Origin: Frischella japonica
GTDB taxonomy: Bacteria > Pseudomonadota > Gammaproteobacteria > Enterobacterales > Orbaceae
Assembly (NCBI RefSeq): GCF_014489845.1
Contig: NZ_JABURY010000003.1
Span: 1 to 64,000, forward strand
Direction of reading: 5' to 3'
DNA: 64,000 bases
Shown piece after piece: positions 52,990 to 63,514 of the stretch; the first letter of the stretch is position 1, and each line of letters starts with the position of its first letter. The notes beneath the pieces are model-generated. The model saw only the letters and a program-made list of their open reading frames with translations. It had not been told where the DNA came from and ran no database searches. The position numbers and the translations under genes are program-made.

Positions 52990-53157
52990 ATGGCTAAAGG
53001 TGTACGTGAAAAAATTAGATTAGTTTCTTCAGCTGGTACAGGTCATTTTTATACTACCAGTAAAAATAAGAGAACTATGCCTGAAAAAATGGAAATCAAG
53101 AAATATGATCCCGTTGTTCGTCAGCATGTGATTTATAAAGAAGCTAAAATCAAATAA
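52990..53157 (+). CDS. rpmG: 50S ribosomal protein L33 (bL33, zinc-free form)
   Basis: A 55-aa gene, [20 protein letters not shown] to VIYKEAKIK, with no CxxC pairs, so the zinc-free type. AAGGAAA precedes the ATG. mutM, which follows rpmG in E. coli, is absent; a terminator follows instead. Confidence 0.98.
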   Translation: MAKGVREKIRLVSSAGTGHFYTTSKNKRTMPEKMEIKKYDPVVRQHVIYKEAKIK

Positions 53158-53171
53158 TATGTTTTTGTTAT

Positions 53172-53200
53172 AAAAAACCTAGCTTGATGCTAGGTTTTTT
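53172..53200 (+). terminator. Intrinsic terminator after rpmG
   Basis: Perfect 12-bp stem AAAAAACCTAGC / GCTAGGTTTTTT (53172-53183, 53189-53200) with loop TTGAT; the T-run is part of the stem. It starts 15 bases after the rpmG stop. Confidence 0.95.
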
Positions 53201-54089
53201 ATTGTTGTTAATTGTCTTTTAGTAGACGCTATTATTTCTACAATACAGTCTCATTTCATTTTTATCCATTCAGTGCTATAAATGTAATTAACCAATTGCA
53301 AACAGTTAACCTGTTTATCTCAAAGTTATAACTTGTAATAAATAATGATAAATTTTTTGGCCGTCGTTGGTTAATATATGGGGAAACCATACCCACTGAA
53401 TGTCGAGTTGTTGTTATATTGATTGAAGTAATCCGGAATTATACTGAGGGTAAATATTTAGCAATAATAACGTTATACTTGTTAAAGTTAATTTATTTTT
53501 AACAAGTAAAAAATAGAATTCTTCTGAGCAAGAGAGTTTTATTTTGACCAAAACTATAAGAATTCCAATCAAAGTTTTCTCATTTTTATGATTAACAATA
53601 CTAAACATATATGGGGTAGCATTAGCTACTATAAATGAACACTATTGATAATCAATTGTATTATCCACTTTTTCGAGTCGTTTGTTTTGATGTAGCTCAA
53701 CTGTTATTAATTGTTGATGTGTGGCTATGTTGTATAAGAATATTAATGTATTGATTTTGCTGGCAGTTTTTGTATTTATTGCAGCAATAATAATCAAAAT
53801 GATTCCATAAATAATCCAAAATATACATATTTCCAAAAAATATAGATGATTGGTTCATCATTTTTATATTTAACAACAACATAAAAATCATCGCTATCTA
53901 TAAATTATTGTGATTTTTGCTATGGGGAGATAATGTTGTATTTCATCCAGTAAATTAGATTCAGTTTTAGCAACTAGGTAATATTAACGTCGGTGTATTT
54001 CTATGAAAGCAAATGTTATACCCAATTTGAACTTATATAGTAAAATAGTCTCCTTTTAGAAGATTAATAATGATAATGTAGGAGCATAT
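53201..54089. other. Long gene-free region between rpmG and gpmI
   Basis: About 890 bases, the longest stretch here without a gene. It is very AT-rich. It holds a 10-bp inverted repeat ACTTGTTAAA/TTTAACAAGT (53477-53486, 53498-53507), a small hairpin GTAGC-ATTA-GCTAC near 53615, and a 27-codon hydrophobic frame at 53727-53810 without a ribosome binding site. Three minus-strand frames of 64 codons overlap each other and look like chance. The end carries the gpmI ribosome binding site. Confidence 0.5.
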
Positions 54090-55637
54090 GTGAATAATAC
54101 AAATAAACAACCCATCGTTCTTGTTATTTTAGATGGATATGGTCATCGCGAAGATCAGCAAGATAATGCTATTGCGGTAGCACATAAACCTAATATGGAT
54201 AAATTGATTAAAACCTATCCAAACACTTTAATTGATGCATCAAGTATGGAAGTCGGATTACCATTAGGGCAAATGGGGAACTCAGAGGTTGGTCATACTA
54301 ATATTGGTGCTGGTCGCATTGTGTATCAAGATTTAACGAGAGTGTCAAAGGATATCATGGATGGTGAATTTGCTAATAATCCGGTATTAATACAAGCGAT
54401 TGATGATGCAGTGGTGAAAGGTAAGGCTGTGCATATTATGGGGTTACTTTCTGCCGGAGGCGTACATAGCCATGAGGAGCATATTATGGCTATGGTAGAG
54501 CTAGCTGCTGCGCGTAAAGCAGATAAAATCTACTTACATGCATTTTTAGATGGACGTGATACTCCACCAAGGAGTGCTGAGCAGAGTTTAAAAGTGTTTG
54601 CTGATAAATTTAAACATTTAGGTAAAGGACGTATAGCTTCTATAGTTGGACGCTATTATGCGATGGATCGGGATAACCGTTGGGATCGAGTCGAACAAGC
54701 TTATCGCTTATTAGCTGATGCGAAAGGTGAATTTACCTATGCGACTGCAATTGAAGGATTACAAGCAGCTTATACTCGTGATGAAAATGATGAGTTTGTT
54801 AAACCAACGGTAATATGTGCTGCTGATGAAGAAACTGTAAAAATGCAGGATGGTGATAGTTTGATTTTTATGAATTTCCGTGCTGATCGGGCTCGTGAAA
54901 TTTCACGTGCGTTTATTAGCAAAGATTTTGATGGTTTTCAACGTGAGCGAGTGATTAATTTTGCTCATTACGTCTCTTTAACAGAGTATGCAACGGATAT
55001 TCAATCTGAAGTAGCCTACGCTCCGGAAGCTTTAACTAATACTTTAGGTGAATGGTTAGCTAAACATAATAAAACGCAATTACGTATTTCAGAAACTGAA
55101 AAATATGCTCATGTGACCTTCTTTTTTAACGGTGGAATTGAGCAGCCTTTTGATAATGAAGACCGAATTCTTATTAATTCTCCTCAAGTAGCAACTTATG
55201 ATTTACAACCTGAAATGAGTTCTAGTGAATTAACGGATAAATTAACTTCTGCAATTGAAAGTCAAAAGTATGATGTTATTATTTGTAACTATCCAAATGG
55301 TGATATGGTTGGTCATACAGGTGTATTTGATGCTGCGGTTAAAGCAGTTGAAGCTTTAGATAGCTGCATTGGTCGCGTAGTTGAGTCGGTTAATAAAGTA
55401 TCGGGTCAATTATTAATTACAGCGGATCATGGTAATGCGGAAAAAATGCGTGACGAAAAAACCGGTCAAGCACATACTGCGCATACTAATCTTCCTGTAC
55501 CTTTGATTTATGTTGGACCGAAAAAACTTCAAGCTATTAAGGGCGGTAAGTTATCGGATTTAGCCCCGACCATGTTAGCATTGATTGATATGCCAATACC
55601 AAAAGAAATGACTGGTAAAACACTTTTTATTAATTAA
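54090..55637 (+). CDS. gpmI: Phosphoglycerate mutase GpmI (2,3-bisphosphoglycerate-independent)
   Basis: GpmI interconverts 3- and 2-phosphoglycerate using two manganese ions and a phosphoserine. The alkaline-phosphatase-type site is intact: D15 (VILDGYG), the catalytic S65 (QMGNSEVGH) and the late metal site ITADHGNAE. 515 aa against 514 in E. coli (GpmM). The start is GTG with TAGGAG at 54077-54082; the nearby ATG at 54088 is out of frame. It is followed by a terminator and then envC. Confidence 0.97.
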   Translation: MNNTNKQPIVLVILDGYGHREDQQDNAIAVAHKPNMDKLIKTYPNTLIDASSMEVGLPLGQMGNSEVGHTNIGAGRIVYQDLTRVSKDIMDGEFANNPVLIQAIDDAVVKGKAVHIMGLLSAGGVHSHEEHIMAMVELAAARKADKIYLHAFLDGRDTPPRSAEQSLKVFADKFKHLGKGRIASIVGRYYAMDRDNRWDRVEQAYRLLADAKGEFTYATAIEGLQAAYTRDENDEFVKPTVICAADEETVKMQDGDSLIFMNFRADRAREISRAFISKDFDGFQRERVINFAHYVSLTEYATDIQSEVAYAPEALTNTLGEWLAKHNKTQLRISETEKYAHVTFFFNGGIEQPFDNEDRILINSPQVATYDLQPEMSSSELTDKLTSAIESQKYDVIICNYPNGDMVGHTGVFDAAVKAVEALDSCIGRVVESVNKVSGQLLITADHGNAEKMRDEKTGQAHTAHTNLPVPLIYVGPKKLQAIKGGKLSDLAPTMLALIDMPIPKEMTGKTLFIN

Positions 55638-55680
55638 TAATTGCAATTACACATTGAGTGTATTCTCATGCTATTATATA

Positions 55681-55719
55681 AAACATAAAGTGGGTCTTTA
55701 TGACCCACTTTATGTTTTA
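55681..55719. terminator. Intrinsic terminator after gpmI
   Basis: A perfect 16-bp stem AAACATAAAGTGGGTC / GACCCACTTTATGTTT (55681-55696, 55702-55717) with loop TTTAT and a following T-rich end. Being A-rich on the left and T-rich on the right, it can serve both strands, but only plus-strand genes flank it. Confidence 0.9.
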
Positions 55720-55853
55720 TAATAACAATTGAATACTTATTTTTGGTTTAGTTTTAAATTAAATATATGTTTAACTATATGTAATAAAAGAATATAGATG
55801 TTTTGGCTAAATATTATACGATATTGTTGTTTGTTTTTTATGCTTAGTTAAAA

Positions 55854-57110
55854 ATGATATTTTTTTGTTATCAAATATTCGATAAATGGTTCATGATGCA
55901 ATATAATGCTTTTTGTTTGTTGGTCATTATATTTGGAGGTTTTGTTACTTCCAATTTTAGTTATGCTGATAATAGGCAAGATTTACAAACCATTCGCCAA
56001 ACAATTCAACAACAGGAACAAAAACTTGCAGAACAAAAACAGCAACGGAATAAGTTAATTTCTGTACTTGAAAAACAAGAAACATCTATAGCCAATTTAC
56101 TAACCTCGCTAGAAAAAAGTGAGAAGGTGCTTTTATCATTAGGTAATGAAATTGCAAAACTTAATGTTGATATTGGCAAGTTAAAGCAGAAGCAAGCAAA
56201 ACAACAACAAATATTAGCTAAACAGCTTGAGAGTGCTTTTAAATTGGGAAAAACAAGTAATATGGAGTTGATATTTTCAGCAAATGAAAGTCAACGTAAT
56301 GAAAGAATTATTACTTATTATGGTTATATTAACCAAGAACGTCAGGATCGGATGAATGAGCTTAAACAGATTCATGATGAATTAAATCAAAAAAAGTCTT
56401 CATTAGAAGAAAAGCAAAAACAGCAAAACGACCTAAAAAATAAACAAAAATTGAAACGTGATGCGTTAATCACGAATCAAAAAGATCGCCATGAAACGAT
56501 TTTAGAATTAGATAAGTCTATGCAACTTAATCAACTAAAACTTGCTGTACTAAGAGAAAATGAAGCGAAATTACAAGCACAAATAACCAAAGCTGAAGCT
56601 GAAAATAAAAGAATTGCCGAAGATGAAGCAAAACAAGCTGCAAAAATTCGAGCCAAACAGCAAGATTACAATTACAATCCAACTAAAGATGAAAGATCAT
56701 TAATGGCTAGAGTGAGCGGTATTGGTAAACCCAATCATCGTTTTAATTGGCCAGTAACTGGGACATTATTACACCGATTTGGTGAACCGCAACAAGGGGA
56801 ACTCAAATGGAAAGGATTAGTGATCAAGGCAATGGAAGGAAGCAAAGTAAGGGCAATTGCTGATGGAAGGGTTATTTTAGCGAATTGGTTACAAGGATAT
56901 GGATTTATTGTCGCATTAGAGCATGGTAAGGGTGATATGACATTATATGGTTATAATCAGCGTGTATTGGTTAATGTAGGTGATAAAATTGAATCCGGAC
57001 AAGAGATAGCCTTAGTTGGAACAAGTGGTGGGCAAGGTAGTGCTGCTCTATATTTTGAAGTTCGTCGTGATGGTAAGGCACTTGATCCAAGTGTATGGCT
57101 AAAGAAATAA
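55854..57110 (+). CDS. envC: Murein hydrolase activator EnvC
   Basis: EnvC is a periplasmic protein recruited by FtsEX that activates the amidases AmiA and AmiB at the septum. A signal peptide ends near FSYA-DNRQ (residue 38 from the first ATG). A long coiled coil follows (about 40-265), then a LytM domain (about 295-418). The zinc ligands of active LytM enzymes are missing (LYFEVRRDG in place of the HxH), as in E. coli EnvC, fitting an activator, not a hydrolase. The start is uncertain: ATG at 55893 gives a more usual signal peptide; neither has a ribosome binding site. Confidence 0.94.
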   Translation: MIFFCYQIFDKWFMMQYNAFCLLVIIFGGFVTSNFSYADNRQDLQTIRQTIQQQEQKLAEQKQQRNKLISVLEKQETSIANLLTSLEKSEKVLLSLGNEIAKLNVDIGKLKQKQAKQQQILAKQLESAFKLGKTSNMELIFSANESQRNERIITYYGYINQERQDRMNELKQIHDELNQKKSSLEEKQKQQNDLKNKQKLKRDALITNQKDRHETILELDKSMQLNQLKLAVLRENEAKLQAQITKAEAENKRIAEDEAKQAAKIRAKQQDYNYNPTKDERSLMARVSGIGKPNHRFNWPVTGTLLHRFGEPQQGELKWKGLVIKAMEGSKVRAIADGRVILANWLQGYGFIVALEHGKGDMTLYGYNQRVLVNVGDKIESGQEIALVGTSGGQGSAALYFEVRRDGKALDPSVWLKK

Positions 57111-57111
57111 A

Positions 57112-57846
57112 ATGATTAGAATATCTTCTTTAATTTCCACTATTTTTTGTTTGATATTACTGTGTTTACCTTCAGCTCAGGCTGGTAAATTGGCAATTGT
57201 AATTGATGATTTTGGATATCGAAAATCTATTGAAGAGCAAATTATTTTATTATCAACAGAGATTACGGTTTCTATTTTACCTAATTCACCGAATGCTGAA
57301 AAAATAGCTTTTTATGCACATGAGCAAGGCAATGATGTTATGATACACCTGCCTATGGCACCAATAAGTAAACAATATCTTGAAAAAGATACGTTAACAC
57401 CTGATATGAGCCAAGAAGAAATACAAAGAATTATTTCCGAAGCTATTTTAAAAGTCCCTTATGCCATTGGTGTAAATAATCATATGGGTAGTAAGATGAC
57501 GACTAATGTGGAAGGTATGCGGAAAGTAATGGAAAGTTTATTAAATTATCCTTTGTTCTTTTTGGATAGTCGTACGATTGCCCAAAGTAAAGCTATGGCC
57601 ATTGCTCGTGAATATCGTATTCCAGCAATAAGACGTGATATATTTCTGGATGATTTAAAAGACGAAAAATCAATTATGATTCAATTTGATTTAGCGATTG
57701 AATTGGCCAGAAAGCATAAGCAGGCGATTGTCATTGGTCATCCCTATTTTGCAACTTTAAATGTGCTTCAACAAAAATTAGCACAATTACCTGATGATAT
57801 TGAACTAGTTAAATTAAGTTCATTAGTCGATAATTTCACTGATTAA
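57112..57846 (+). CDS. yibQ: Divergent polysaccharide deacetylase YibQ
   Basis: A periplasmic protein of the divergent polysaccharide deacetylase family (DUF610); the true substrate is unknown. A signal peptide ends near AQAGK (residues 1-24). The NodB-like core has KLAIVIDDFGYRKS, MIHLPMAP and GVNNHMGSKMT. 244 aa against 319 in E. coli, lacking the long C-terminal extension. It starts one base after the envC stop, as part of the same operon. Confidence 0.92.
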   Translation: MIRISSLISTIFCLILLCLPSAQAGKLAIVIDDFGYRKSIEEQIILLSTEITVSILPNSPNAEKIAFYAHEQGNDVMIHLPMAPISKQYLEKDTLTPDMSQEEIQRIISEAILKVPYAIGVNNHMGSKMTTNVEGMRKVMESLLNYPLFFLDSRTIAQSKAMAIAREYRIPAIRRDIFLDDLKDEKSIMIQFDLAIELARKHKQAIVIGHPYFATLNVLQQKLAQLPDDIELVKLSSLVDNFTD

Positions 57847-58398
57847 ATTTATAAATATCAGAGTTTATCTGTCAAACGGTAAGAAGATTCATTTATAAAT
57901 ATAGATTTAAAAATTATTTATATTTGCGCTACTTCTTTAAGACCCATTAACAAATAAAAACATGATAGATAAATACATCTAAACGTTATGATAATAATTG
58001 ATAATTTTTGCAGTGGTAAAAATTTATCAAATAGTCATCACGTAATATCTCTTGTTATAACGCCATTATTTTAAATATTAAAATTTAAAAATATAGTTAT
58101 TACGTTAAGCTTTTGAGGATTTATTGTATGATTAAAGTTCTATTTTGGGTAAAAACAGGAATAGATATTTATCGATTAGCCGTGTTTTTTAGAGTCCTTT
58201 TTAGTATTTTCAGAAATGGTTAGTAATTAGCGATTTGTTATACTTATGCCTTTTTGATAAGGTTATTGTAGATAAAAATAATGATCTGGCTCAGCTTAAA
58301 AAATAGAGTAAATATTTTGTCACTTAACGCAAACATAAATTTACTTTATTCTTGACCCGGCAATAGCTATTGGAAAATCCTAAACATCAACGGTTAGC
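57847..58398. other. Intergenic region between yibQ and rapZ
   Basis: 552 AT-rich bases between convergent genes. It holds a candidate 31-codon gene at 58128-58223. I see no good terminator for yibQ or rapZ. The rest shows nothing I can name. Confidence 0.45.
58128..58223 (+). CDS. Candidate small hydrophobic protein (31 aa)
   Basis: An ATG frame of 31 codons in an otherwise empty region. The product begins MIKVLFWVKTGIDIYRLAVF and ends RNG; it is hydrophobic with spaced Lys/Arg, so it could lie across or along the inner membrane. GAGG at 58115-58118 stands nine bases before the ATG, an acceptable ribosome binding site. No clear promoter or antisense RNA is visible. I do not recognise a family. 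It may be a real small membrane protein or chance. Confidence 0.35.
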   Translation: MIKVLFWVKTGIDIYRLAVFFRVLFSIFRNG

Positions 58399-59259
58399 TT
58401 AACTTTTATGTAACTGCTTTTCTAGACTGCGATGACGCGTTTGTACTTGTTCGCCTTGTGAAATAAAGATTTTTGTTAACTCTTCCGCAATATATACTGA
58501 GCGATGTTGACCACCCGTGCAACCAATTGAAATAGTAAGATAACTACGATTATTCTTTTTCAATAAAGGTAACCATTGTTGTAAATAATTTGCTGTTTGG
58601 TGTATAAAATCGTTAACTTGTGAATGTTGGTTTAAATATGCTTTTACCGGGTGATCTAATCCTGTTAATTGTCGCAATGTTGGATCCCAATGTGGATTCG
58701 GTAAAAAACGAACATCAAACACAAAATCTGACTCAATGGGTAAGCCATGCTTAAAACCAAATGATTCAAAAACGATCGTAAGTTCGCGCTCTTTTTTGCC
58801 TAATATCCGTTGACGCAAGATATCCGATAATTCATGTACTGATAGATTATCGGTATTAATAATTAAATCGGCATTATCTTTTAATGGTTGTAAATATTGT
58901 TCTTCAAGTTCAATGGCCTGTTCGATTGAGCGTCCTGGTACTGATAATGGATGAATTCTTCTGGTTTCGCTATAGCGGCGAATCAAAGTATTATGGCTAC
59001 TTTCTAAAAATATAGATTGTGCTGTAATTGATGGTGGTAATTGTTGTAATATTTCATTTAGTAGGTTAAAACTAGCTGGCATATTACGAATATCAATACT
59101 TACAGCTACTGGGGAATGATTATTTTCGAGCATTTTTGCAAGATCAGGAAGTAAAGCGATCGGTATATTATCAACACAGTAAAAACCCATGTCCTCTAGT
59201 GCTCTTAATGCGATTGATTTACCTGAACCTGAACGACCACTAACTATCATTAAAAGCAT
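58399..59259 (-). CDS. rapZ: RNase adapter protein RapZ
   Basis: RapZ binds the sRNAs GlmY and GlmZ and guides RNase E to GlmZ, so controlling glucosamine-6-phosphate synthase. N-terminal P-loop domain with Walker A GRSGSGKS (8-15) and [10 protein letters not shown]-terminal RNA-binding domain with [18 protein letters not shown] (about 244-261) and a basic tail ([12 protein letters not shown]). 286 aa against 284. AAGGAT precedes the ATG. In E. coli ptsN precedes it and npr follows; both are absent here. Confidence 0.97.
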   Translation of the reverse strand: MLLMIVSGRSGSGKSIALRALEDMGFYCVDNIPIALLPDLAKMLENNHSPVAVSIDIRNMPASFNLLNEILQQLPPSITAQSIFLESSHNTLIRRYSETRRIHPLSVPGRSIEQAIELEEQYLQPLKDNADLIINTDNLSVHELSDILRQRILGKKERELTIVFESFGFKHGLPIESDFVFDVRFLPNPHWDPTLRQLTGLDHPVKAYLNQHSQVNDFIHQTANYLQQWLPLLKKNNRSYLTISIGCTGGQHRSVYIAEELTKIFISQGEQVQTRHRSLEKQLHKS

Positions 59260-59430
59260 AATTAAAATCCTTTATTAACGTTAACACATTTTTAGGTTAC
59301 TTGGTTTGATTTCACATTAAAAAATCCACATTGGCAAAAACTTAACTTGCACATCAATTGCACCATAGTATTTTAAAATGCTTTTGTTTTAACAGCTCTC
59401 ATGATTAATAATATTAAGGTTTCGTATTAA

Positions 59431-60864
59431 TTATTTAAGTTGTTTACGTTGGCTTGACGGAGGGATCGATAATGTTTCTCGATATTTGGCTACCGTTCTT
59501 CTGGCTACCATCATTCCCTGTTCTTCAAGTAACATTGCTATTTTACTATCGCTAAGCGGTTTTTTACCATCCTCATTAATAATTAATTTTTTTATTAATG
59601 CCCTAATTGCCATCGAGGATGCTTCTTCTCCTGATTCAGCATTCACACGGTTAGAAAAAAAATATTTTAATTCAAAAACGCCTCGTGGACATTGTAGATA
59701 TTTTTGTGTTGTAACTCGTGAAATCGTGGATTCATGCATATTAATTGCATTAGCGATATCGGCCAAAATCATTGGTTTCATGTATTCTTCGCCATATTCA
59801 AAGAAATTTTGTTGATGTTCTACAATAAATTCACTCACTTTTATTAGCGTGTCATTACGATTTTCTATACTTTTTATTAACCAGTTTGCTTCTTGTAAAG
59901 CTTGTCGAATATATTGCCCATCACTTTCATTAGCTTTTTTCCCCATAGCAGCATAGTGTTGATTAATTTTAAGATGAGGTATGGCTTCGTTATTAAGGAT
60001 GATTTGCCATTTTTTTCCGATCTTTTTGACAAGCACATCCGGAATAACGTAATCAGGTGGTTCTGTGTTCACCGATTGACCTGGATAAGGTTGTAACTGT
60101 TGAATGAGCAGTATCGCGGCTTTTAATTGTTCTTGATTAATATTTAGTTTTTTTAACAGCGTTTTATAATCTTTTTGACCAAGCAGATCAAGATAGTGTG
60201 AAATAATGATTGTACTTATTTCAATATCATGATTAATCGGTGTTAATTGGTGAATTTGTAACAGCATACATTCCTGTAAAGTTCTTGCTCCAATGCCAAT
60301 CGGGTCGAAATGTTGAATACGTTTAAGTACGGCTTCGACTTCAGCAAGTTCTATATCTTGGTTATTTTGTTCTTCCAAAATATCTTCGACAGTACAGGTT
60401 AAATAACCTTGTTCATTGATAGATTGAATAATTGAAACAGCAATTGCGCGATCTTGTTCGCTAAAAGGGGTTAAGTTGAGTTGCCACATCAGATATTCGT
60501 TAAGTGTTTGATGTGTTTCACCTTGATAAACAGTGAGTTCCTCATTTTGATAATCTGAATGAGTTCCAGAAGGCGTGCCTGCGGTATAAATATCATCAAA
60601 TGAAGCATCAAATGGAATATCATCGGGAATATTTTGATTTTCCATCATTTCTCGCGTATCAATTTGTTCTGATTCTTTCACTTGAATAACCGGAATTTCT
60701 TCATAATTATCTTCTTCTTCAAGAAGAGGGTTATTTTCCAGAGCGGTTTGAATTTCCTGACATAGTTCAAAGGTTGATAATTGAAGTAGCCGAATAGCTT
60801 GTTGCAACTGCGGCGTCATAGTCAGCTGTTGAGATAATTTTAATTGTAGATTCGGTTTCATCAT
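59431..60864 (-). CDS. rpoN: RNA polymerase sigma-54 factor RpoN
   Basis: RpoN directs polymerase to -24/-12 promoters and needs an AAA+ activator. Region I is Gln/Leu-rich ([20 protein letters not shown]), the acidic region II follows (about 50-115), then the core-binding domain and the helix-turn-helix. The RpoN box [10 protein letters not shown] is at 454-463. 477 aa, the E. coli length. Its ATG overlaps the lptB stop by four bases. hpf and ptsN, normally next, are missing; rapZ comes 171 bases later. Confidence 0.97.
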   Translation of the reverse strand: MMKPNLQLKLSQQLTMTPQLQQAIRLLQLSTFELCQEIQTALENNPLLEEEDNYEEIPVIQVKESEQIDTREMMENQNIPDDIPFDASFDDIYTAGTPSGTHSDYQNEELTVYQGETHQTLNEYLMWQLNLTPFSEQDRAIAVSIIQSINEQGYLTCTVEDILEEQNNQDIELAEVEAVLKRIQHFDPIGIGARTLQECMLLQIHQLTPINHDIEISTIIISHYLDLLGQKDYKTLLKKLNINQEQLKAAILLIQQLQPYPGQSVNTEPPDYVIPDVLVKKIGKKWQIILNNEAIPHLKINQHYAAMGKKANESDGQYIRQALQEANWLIKSIENRNDTLIKVSEFIVEHQQNFFEYGEEYMKPMILADIANAINMHESTISRVTTQKYLQCPRGVFELKYFFSNRVNAESGEEASSMAIRALIKKLIINEDGKKPLSDSKIAMLLEEQGMMVARRTVAKYRETLSIPPSSQRKQLK

Positions 60865-61586
60865 AACCTGAATTCTTCGCCTAAATAGACCCGCTTAACA
60901 TGTTCATCGTTCAAAATGTTACTTGGGCTCCCCTCAGCTATTAGATGACCTTTGCTTACGATATAAGCACGTTCGCATACATCAAGGGTTTCGCGAACAT
61001 TGTGGTCTGTGATTAATACGCCTATACCTCTATCGCGTAAATCGCGAATAATATTTTTTATATCGATGACAGAGATAGGATCAACGCCAGCGAATGGTTC
61101 ATCTAATAAGATAAATTTTGGATCGGCTGCTAATGCTCTGGCAATTTCAACTCGGCGCCGTTCACCGCCAGATAACGATTGCCCTAAATTTTCTTTAATA
61201 TGACTAATATGGAATTCTTCTAATAGTAGTTCTGCTTTTTCAATGCGTTCTTGTTTGCTAAGTGATTTACGAGTTTCTAAAATTGCCATAATATTATCAA
61301 ATACAGATAAGCGACGAAATATAGATGCTTCCTGTGGAAGATAGCCAATTCCGATTTGTGCTCGCTCATGTAATGGTAATAAACTTATATCTTTATCGTC
61401 GAGATAAATTTTTCCGTCATTTAAAGGGACAATACCAACAACCATGTAAAAAGTAGTCGTTTTACCCGCACCATTTGGTCCCAATAAGCCAACAATTTCT
61501 CCCGAGTTAACGGTTAAGCTGACATTTTTAACAACCTGTCGTTGCTTATAAACTTTGGCTAAATTTGTTGCTCTTAATGTCGTCAT
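60861..61586 (-). CDS. lptB: LPS export ATPase LptB
   Basis: LptB is the ATPase of the LptB2FG transporter, which extracts LPS from the inner membrane. Walker [10 protein letters not shown] (36-44), signature [15 protein letters not shown], Walker [14 protein letters not shown] and the switch histidine in [11 protein letters not shown] are all present. 241 aa, as in E. coli. It lies four bases after lptA and overlaps rpoN by four. Confidence 0.98.
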   Translation of the reverse strand: MTTLRATNLAKVYKQRQVVKNVSLTVNSGEIVGLLGPNGAGKTTTFYMVVGIVPLNDGKIYLDDKDISLLPLHERAQIGIGYLPQEASIFRRLSVFDNIMAILETRKSLSKQERIEKAELLLEEFHISHIKENLGQSLSGGERRRVEIARALAADPKFILLDEPFAGVDPISVIDIKNIIRDLRDRGIGVLITDHNVRETLDVCERAYIVSKGHLIAEGSPSNILNDEHVKRVYLGEEFRL

Positions 61587-61590
61587 AATA

Positions 61591-62145
61591 TTAATTTATC
61601 TCTTTTACTTGTTCAGGCATAATAATTGTTCTAACTCGTTGTCTGGTATCTGATTGTGCTTCTATTTTTCGCTGTTGAACGTCATAATTAATGATGTTAC
61701 TATTAATATAATTATCTTTTTGCTTAATTTGAGCATTACCTTGCATGGTGACGTCATTTTGTTTCACTCTATAAATTAATTTGTCTGCATTGCCTGTAAT
61801 TTTATAATGTGTATCATTTTTTTGGACCTGTTGTTCAAATAAAACCGGTTGTCCATAGGCAGTAATCGTTTGATCCTCTTTACTTTGAATTTCAGTAATT
61901 ACCACTTTATTCGCTTTAATGGTTATATTATCTTGAATAATGACAACATTACCTGAAAAGGTCATGGTATTTTTTTGAATATCAATTTGCTGATTATCCG
62001 CATCAATCGAAATGGGCATAGCGTTAATTTTCGGATTCTCTGAAGATTCGGCATAACTGAGGGTTGATATGGATATGATAAAACAACTAACCAAAATCGA
62101 TTTTATTTTATTAAGATTAAAACGAGAACCATGAAAATTTTTCAT
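61591..62145 (-). CDS. lptA: LPS transport periplasmic protein LptA
   Basis: LptA forms the periplasmic bridge that carries LPS from LptC to LptD. A signal peptide ends near LSYA-ESSE (residue 32). The OstA-like beta-jellyroll follows ([35 protein letters not shown]). 184 aa against 185. Between lptC (11 bases) and lptB (4 bases). Confidence 0.96.
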   Translation of the reverse strand: MKNFHGSRFNLNKIKSILVSCFIISISTLSYAESSENPKINAMPISIDADNQQIDIQKNTMTFSGNVVIIQDNITIKANKVVITEIQSKEDQTITAYGQPVLFEQQVQKNDTHYKITGNADKLIYRVKQNDVTMQGNAQIKQKDNYINSNIINYDVQQRKIEAQSDTRQRVRTIIMPEQVKEIN

Positions 62146-62156
62146 TTTTAATATCC

Positions 62157-62759
62157 TTAATTAATAGTATTTTCGACTGATTTAGCGTTTGCATTATAAT
62201 AAGTTTTTACATTTTCTAATATATCAGCGGTTTTGTTACGTAAGTTTCCAAATAGTCGATTTCCTTTTGATATGAAAGCTGGTCCTTCAATTGTCACAGG
62301 ATCATCTGATGTAACGATTTGCGTTTTTAAGTCAATTTTGACATTATCAGTAATAATTTTTTCCAATTGTGCATCAGGTAATTGATTTATTAATCGAACA
62401 TTATCGTTCAAATAAAGTATCTTATTGCCCATTAATGTAGCATTATTAGCTTTGATACGCCAAGTTGCGATATTTTCTCGATTATAAGAGGTTATATTAG
62501 GTGCTTCAAATAAAGTTTTCCCAGAATTTTCAAAATATTTAACTTTTGATGCACTCATTTTATAACTTAGATTACCAAATGGGTCGTACAACAACGTTGT
62601 CATCTTATCACTTTGGTAAAGAGGTTGAGACGATAAATCAATTGATGGTATTACTGTATTATCGGAGGTATCATTATTATAAAAATACAAACCAATAACT
62701 AAAATTATTAGTAAAATATAAAGCAAATTTCTTTTAGTCATCATTAATGTATTATGCAC
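62157..62759 (-). CDS. lptC: LPS export protein LptC
   Basis: LptC is a bitopic inner-membrane protein that passes LPS from LptBFG to LptA. One membrane segment at about 12-28 (LLYILLIILVIGLYFY), then a periplasmic jellyroll (LLYDPFGNLSYKMSASKVKY; LFEAPNITSYN). 200 aa against 191. First of the minus-strand lptC-lptA-lptB-rpoN unit. kdsC and kdsD, upstream in E. coli, are absent. Confidence 0.95.
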   Translation of the reverse strand: MHNTLMMTKRNLLYILLIILVIGLYFYNNDTSDNTVIPSIDLSSQPLYQSDKMTTLLYDPFGNLSYKMSASKVKYFENSGKTLFEAPNITSYNRENIATWRIKANNATLMGNKILYLNDNVRLINQLPDAQLEKIITDNVKIDLKTQIVTSDDPVTIEGPAFISKGNRLFGNLRNKTADILENVKTYYNANAKSVENTIN

Positions 62760-62886
62760 CTTATAAATAAACTGTTTAGCTAATTTACTAGCAAATGCTC
62801 TATCATCATTAGAGAGAAAACCTAAAATTTCATAACATCGGGAAGCAGCTATTTTTTATCGCTATTTTACGTTAAATTTGGCAAAA

Positions 62887-63189
62887 TTAATACTTAACAT
62901 TAAATGATGTATAATGATCGTCAATTTTTATTCGTTCAATCCGTAACTGCGCTATAATAGCCGATGTCGGTCCACCTAATTTAAGCCATTGGATTAATTT
63001 ATTAATTTGATTAAATTCACCATGTGCTAAAATTTCAACACTGCCATTGGCTAAATTTTTAACGTAGCCAACTAAATTAAGTTCCTGCGCTTTTTGATAG
63101 GTAAAAAAGCGAAATCCCACCCCTTGTACTTTCCCAGTGACATGAATAATAATGCCACAGTCTGGTTCGATATTGCTAATACAATTCAT
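62887..63189 (-). CDS. yccX: Acylphosphatase
   Basis: A small enzyme that hydrolyses acyl phosphates. The family signature is clear: HVTGKVQGVGFRFFTYQKA with the catalytic arginine, and GYVKNLANGSVEI with the catalytic asparagine. The C-terminal WLKLGGPTSA is also typical. Starts at TTG 63225 and ATG 63204 are possible; I choose ATG 63189 (100 aa) as closest to the usual ~92 aa, but no start has a ribosome binding site. Confidence 0.9.
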   Translation of the reverse strand: MNCISNIEPDCGIIIHVTGKVQGVGFRFFTYQKAQELNLVGYVKNLANGSVEILAHGEFNQINKLIQWLKLGGPTSAIIAQLRIERIKIDDHYTSFNVKY

Positions 63190-63514
63190 TGTAATAATAG
63201 TCATTAATAGTAAATTCTGATTCAATTGTAATCAGAATTGTTTAGTGTGTGAATCAATTTATTATCTTATGAATATTAACGATTCTTTAGATATAAAATT
63301 CATTTTTCTATTTTAGTGAAAATCTAAATGAGAAAAAATCCTATACTCATTCTTATTGAACCTGTAAAATTATTGCCTAAGTGTTCTATCATCTTATACA
63401 TATCAAGTGGTAAAAAATTAATTTTATTTTTATTAAGTAACTTAAAATAATATCCTATAAAGAATAGATGGTGTCTATTTGGTTCAATTATACGAGTTTG
63501 GAGTGACAAATTTA
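63190..63514. other. Divergent region between acylphosphatase gene and macA
   Basis: About 325 AT-rich bases. The macA ribosome binding site GGAG is at 63500-63503. I see no clear promoter, operator or gene; a 61-codon minus-strand frame at 63324-63509 looks like chance. Confidence 0.4.

Noticed and set aside
53414-53891. Three 64-codon minus-strand frames
   Set aside because: Two overlap each other, none has a family motif, and their composition follows the AT-rich background.
63324-63509. 61-codon minus-strand frame before macA
   Set aside because: No motif, and it occupies the expected macA promoter and leader.
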